Shown in pieces: positions 59,500 through 64,000 of a DNA stretch of 64,000 nt (the stretch's first letter is position 1; each line of letters opens with the position of its first letter). The stretch lies in assembly GCF_027409185.1 (NCBI RefSeq), contig NC_084475.1, forward strand, positions 18,992,130-19,056,129, in the 5' to 3' direction. Under the pieces are notes generated by a model. The model had not been told where the DNA came from and made no database searches. It saw nothing but the letters and a program-made list of their open reading frames with translations. Position numbers and translations under genes: made by a program. The stretch comes from Cynocephalus volans. Lineage: Eukaryota > Chordata > Mammalia > Dermoptera > Cynocephalidae.

Positions 59500-60450
59500 T
59501 GCAGAGCATCGTTGAGAGCTTTTCCTTCAAGATTGGGAAGCAATGCAGGACGCCCACTATCAGCAGCTCTGTTCACACTACACTGGTGGATTTTCTAGAA
59601 CAATCTTTCTAAATCAGTAATCCCCAATAGAACTAAGCCTTCATGCCCTCGCCAATTAAACAGGGAAAGAAAAAAAGTATAAGGATTGGAAAGGCAAAAA
59701 AAAATGAAACCATTATTAACAATTGGTTTGACTGTCCACACAGAAAAGGTAAAAGAACCTAAAGATAAATTGTTAGAATCGTTAACACAGTTTAACAAGA
59801 CTGCTGGTTACAAAATCAATATATAAAGCTCGATGTACTTCAATGCATTAGCAACCAACAGTAATTAAAGTATCTAGTAATAAATCTATCAACGACTTAC
59901 AAGACCTATTTTTTAAAAATTCTAAATTTTTATTGAAAGACTCTAAAGAAGAGCTAAATAAATGGAAAAATAAACTGTAACCATAGATACAAGGACTTAG
60001 TATACTAAAGATGTCAATTTTCTTCCAGATGATCTATTGATTCGATGCCCCTGCAAATCACAACCCCAGCAATTTTACTTGTTTGTTTTAGGAATTGTAA
60101 GATATTGTGGTACTGACATCAGACAGACCAACAGAATAAGATACAGAGCCCAGGAACACCTCTACACAGATACAAACTTGACATACGATAGAGCTGGCAA
60201 CACAAATCAGTGGTAAAAGGATCAATCTTTTCATAAATGCTGGAGACATAGCTTCCCTGTGAATACCAGGAAATAGAATATAAATACGCATAGCAGCATT
60301 TGTAGCAATAATGCAAAACTGGAAACTACCTAAATGTCCAACAAAAATGGAACAGATTTTTTTTTAATTGTGGTACCTTCAAACAATGAAATACTGTGCG
60401 ATGGTAAAAATGGATGTGTAACATAGATAAACCCCATTAACATTATGATG
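59500..60450 (+). mobile_element. Old L1 ORF2 remnant
   Basis: It contains diverged ORF2 3' sequence such as GCTGGTTACAAAATCAATAT, GTACTTCAATGCATTAGCAA, AAGATATTGTGGTACTGACA and CTGGAAACTACCTAAATGTC. The reading frame is interrupted throughout. Confidence 0.65.
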
Positions 60451-61589
60451 AACAAACAAAAAAAAAGTCTTCAAAATTGGAAGAAAACTATTGGAAGAAT
60501 TTCATACCAAATCCAAACACAGTGTAAGGGCAGACTAAGACATTCTCTAATAGGCAAACTCACAACACAGACCTCCCACACTTTTTCCTAGATGTGTAGA
60601 CAATGCGCTTCTGCAATCTTAAGGTAAACCAAACACAGGAAACTTGGAAAAGGTGATCCAACAGAGAGGTGTGGCACAGCGTAGTCCCAGAACAGCTCTG
60701 AAGGAAAGTCAAAACACAAAGGCTACACAGCAGGCCAGAGAACAACTAACCTGGATCTGAGCAGGAAAATGACGGGCACCGTCCATCCGGAGGGAGACAG
60801 GGCTGACTGGTGTACTTAGGCTGACAGAGAACATCACAGATGAGCACGGTGCAGCAGACATGAAGTAGGTTTAAAAACAAAATCAGCAATTTCAAAGCAA
60901 GCCACACAAATGACACGTTGAAGAAAGGAGTAATTGCAGGAAAAGGAAAAAGTTATGCAGGACAGATGGCACGGAGGACACGGCCGCAGGACAAACTGCT
61001 GCTCTTCAGAAAGCACACCAGCACGACGCCCGAAACTGGTGATCAAGAAATAATAGTAGGAGAATTTATTTTACTTAGTTTTTATTTATTTTTAAGATGA
61101 GGCAAGTGCAGTAGTGAGAAGGGGGAAGTAGAACACGGGGTTCAGTCCGTAACTGTCTGGGAACAATCGACTGAAATAACTCACTGCCTTCGGACCAGCC
61201 AGCAGAATATTATGGCAAATTTGGAGATAAATCACAGGACAAACAGCAAGAAAAACTCACAATGACTGCCCCTGGGAAAGGGTCTCACGGTGGGAAAGAA
61301 CTGCTGATTTTCATTATAACCCTTTCAATTCTGCATGATCTTCTTCTTTTCTCCAAGAGGGCAAATGTTTATCTGTATTTGTTATTTAAAAGACATATTT
61401 ATATGTTAGCTAGATTTTTAAAAGAGAGGCTGAAATTAATGCAGTACTTCCAAATATAAAAGATGAATTAGAATCAGTGTTGGTTACCTAGAGGATTCCA
61501 CTATTTATGTGAAGATTTAACAATACTTTGAAAATGACTTCAATCTGAAAATAGTATCAACATGTTGAATTTCCTTAAGGCAGAATTTT

Positions 61590-62095
61590 TTTTAACAGAG
61601 ATCTAATTCACAAGCCATAAAATTCACTCTTTTAAAGTACACAGTTCAGCGGTTTTTAGTATATTCACAAGTTATGTGATCGTCACCACTATCCAATTCT
61701 AGAACATTTTCATCACCCCCAAAAGAAAACCCCACACCCATTAGCACTCACTCCCCACTCCACCAACCAGCCCCTGGCAACCACTAATCTGCTTTCTGTC
61801 TCTACGCATTTGCCTCCGTGCCACATGTGGCCTCCTGTGTCTGGCTTCTTCCACTTGGCATCGTGCTTTCAAGGTTCAGCCAATCAGCAGCATGAATCAA
61901 AACTTCATTCCTTTAAAAGGCTGTATAATTTTCCATTGTAGGGATATACCTCATTTTATCTGTTTATTCACTGATGAACATTTGGGTTGTTTCTGCTTTT
62001 TGGCTGTTGTGAATAGTGCCGCTTTGAACATTCATATAAATTTTTGTGCGGTATGTGATCTTTGAAACTATGCATGGGTACCACTCCGATTAAAA
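61590..62095 (-). mobile_element. Old L1 3' region, antisense
   Basis: Recognisable reversed motifs include CATAAAATTCACTCTTTTAA, CACTATCCAATTCTAGAACA, CCCCTGGCAACCACTAATCT and CATTTGGGTTGTTTCTGCTT. Confidence 0.75.
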
Positions 62096-62101
62096 TAAAT
62101 T

Positions 62102-62198
62102 CTATGGGCTGGATGGTTAGCTAAGTTGGTTAGAGCACAGCCTTGTGACATCAAGGTCAAGGGTTTGGATCCCCAAACTGACCAGCTGCCAAAAAAAT
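62102..62198 (+). mobile_element. tRNA-Ile-derived SINE monomer with target duplication
   Basis: It opens GGGCTGGATGGTTAGCTAAG, with B box GGGTTTGGATCC and CCAGCTGCC plus A tail. AAAATAAATT appears at 62092-62101 and again at 62199-62208, consistent with a target-site duplication. It sits at the end of an old L1 fragment. Confidence 0.78.
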
Positions 62199-64000
62199 AA
62201 AATAAATTTTAAAATATTTTCTACTTTTCTGGATCCTACCTCTTCTTCAAAGCCCAGCTCCAGAGCCTCCTCCATGGTGCTCTCTTACCCAGCACGCATC
62301 ACATCCCAGAAGCAAACTGAAGGGCAGACCCAGACCTGCAGTAAGCCTCACTTCTGAATGCTCTGTGACTCTAGGCACCACAAGTCCCATTCTCAAGGAT
62401 GAAAAGTGTCCACTGAACCATCTCCATGTGGCTTTAGGTGATCATCGAGTAATCACAGCAGGTGTCCCACCAGTGCGATGTAAGCACTGGTCATCCCACT
62501 GTGTGATAAACAGTGGTTTCAACAGTACTGGGTCAAAGGAAGATGTTTAAAGATCAAACAAGCCTAGTCCTTGCTGTAGGCAGATGATGACGATGAGGCT
62601 ACCAGGAGAGTTCACTCTTAACTGGCTTAAAGTAATGCATTACAAGAGCCAGTCATTTAATGATAAGCACAATTGATATTTCCAAAAATGATTTTTCCTG
62701 TACTTTCTACTTGAGGAAATACAAGATAATTGTCTTGAAAAGGGGAGATTATTAAATTAATTCATTGGGTTTTCTAAGCACTTTAAATGAAATTCAGTTA
62801 GTAATTTTTAGAAAAAAAAAATTCTAGCCTTCACTAAATATGAAAAGAGTTGGTCGCTGTGGTCTGAATGCAAAATTCTCTGACAGCTCAGCTAAGAGGA
62901 AGAACCGGGTGGTGGCGCAGGACTCCCCTGACCTCCTCTCGCTTTGGAGACCTGCTCTGACACACAAGCAAGCACATCCCCTTCCTGTTTCCTTCACTCC
63001 CCTTCTGTCTTACTAAGTATACATCACCCCTTTCTTTGTAAAACCACAAGACCAGAGTTACAAAATCGGTGCACTCCACCCATCCTTTCACTCAGCTGAC
63101 ACGGAGCACAGGGAACCAGTGCAGCCACTGCCCTCAGGCAAAACCATCACATGACACCAGAGCTTGCAGGGAAGGCAGGCCACAACGACACCTAGTCCTG
63201 GAGCAGAGCACGGAGGCAGCAGGCAGTACTGCCAAGGTCGTCCAGGCCAAACTGCATCTCGATACCTGTCATTGATTTTTAAAACAATGTTGAGTCTAAA
63301 ATCCAATCTCCTTGCTTTAGAAGGTAGGTGGTTTCGGGGCAGAAGGGGTCTGGGAGAGACTCTAAAAAACTATTGCTCAGATGTTTATTTTCCCTAAAAA
63401 AATTCCCTTCCAGTTCCAAAAATATCCCTACCAGGCTTAGAAGCAGTCCTCAAACTGCAGAAGCTACCATTACCCAAAGCAATACCAAGTGCTCCTACAA
63501 TAATACCAAATATTTATTTCGCAAAGTATCTCTCAGCCTGTTCCTCAGGTCTGTCTGAAAAGGGACAGCTAATCCACTGCCAGCAGGTGGGGAGTATGGT
63601 CTTCCACATGCCCAGAGGGAGGGAACATGGGATGTGGGTGCACACAGTGATGTCTGCCACAGCAAGCTGGTGTCCATTCAGCGGGGTAACCCAGGGGCCT
63701 CCACTAACACAGCAGCACAGAGATGGAGAAAAGCAGATTACTTTGGAATGTGCGTTTGAGGTAGAACGGACAATACAACTAATGAACTGGACATGCAAAA
63801 GGAGAGAAAGGAAGGAATTGAGGCTGATTTCTAAACATCTGATTGGACACCTGGGTGGATGGATATGCTATTTCTCAGACGAGGAAAACGACGAGGACAG
63901 CATGGTGACTCTGCTGTGGCCATGCTGAGTGCAAGAGGCCCTTGAACATGCCAGGGAGGTGTCAAACGTGGCAGGGGGAGAGAAGAGCTTGGGTCTCAGG

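Larger units (their letters stand above)
47421..64000. other. Upstream flank or canonical intron 1 of CYTH1
   Basis: No exon was found. It contains the CA repeat, the 5S pseudogene, the MITE within a Tigger-like remnant, SINEs and several L1 remnants. 51560-53930, 54330-57280 and 62300-64000 hold no feature I can name beyond L2 fragments. Confidence 0.5.

Noticed and set aside
62240..62275. Minus-strand ATGGAGGAGGCTCTGGAGCT followed by a GTAGGA donor, resembling an MEE-type cytohesin first exon
   Set aside because: The sequence matches the end of a LINE2 element (AAAGCCCAGCTCCAGAGCCT on plus), the residues after MEE do not fit cytohesin-1, and the likely phase does not suit exon 2.
1..64000. 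Bacterial-type features such as operons, CRISPR arrays or ribosome binding sites
   Set aside because: The window is vertebrate nuclear DNA with spliced exons. The tandem repeats seen are minisatellites, microsatellites and transposons, with none of the spacer pattern of a CRISPR array.

Overview
This window is mammalian genomic DNA: long introns, vertebrate splice sites, a CpG island, and ancient mammalian repeats (MIR, L2, MER20, MaLR LTR, old L1). I see no Alu elements, which argues against an anthropoid primate. The young SINEs are simple monomers and one dimer derived from tRNA-Ile, retaining the A and B boxes. That matches what I know of the CYN family of colugos (Dermoptera). Horseshoe-bat relatives may carry similar SINEs, so I leave the lineage open between these.

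There is one protein-coding gene, on the minus strand: CYTH1 (cytohesin-1), an ARF guanine-nucleotide exchange factor with coiled coil, Sec7 and PH domains. Thirteen coding exons plus a 3-nt microexon can be placed with GT/AG sites and consistent phases. From the first exon at 45986-46013 to the stop at 2398-2400 they form a complete reading frame of 399 codons (400 with the microexon). The 3' UTR runs down to a poly(A) signal at 577-582. The usual N-terminal exon of cytohesin-1 was not found and probably lies beyond 64000. The exon at 45986-46013 is therefore an alternative first exon, and 46014-64000 is its upstream flank, probably also intron 1 of the longer transcript.

Layout: 1-554 is downstream flank with a dimeric SINE. 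555-2476 is the terminal exon. 2477-11045 holds the PH-domain exons. 11046-16164 is a large intron with the diglycine/triglycine microexon and a U6 pseudogene. 16165-19026 is a compact cluster of Sec7 exons. 19027-24214 carries the coiled-coil exons and a local tandem duplication of half an exon. 24215-45985 is a large intron with an internal CpG island at about 34690-35235. 46014-64000 is repeat-rich intron or flank with a 5S rRNA pseudogene and many L1 remnants.

I found no new multi-gene system. The most interesting items are the duplicated exon half with a decayed GC donor, the phase-1 alternative first exon, the microexon, and the internal CpG island with its CGG repeat and candidate first-exon donors.
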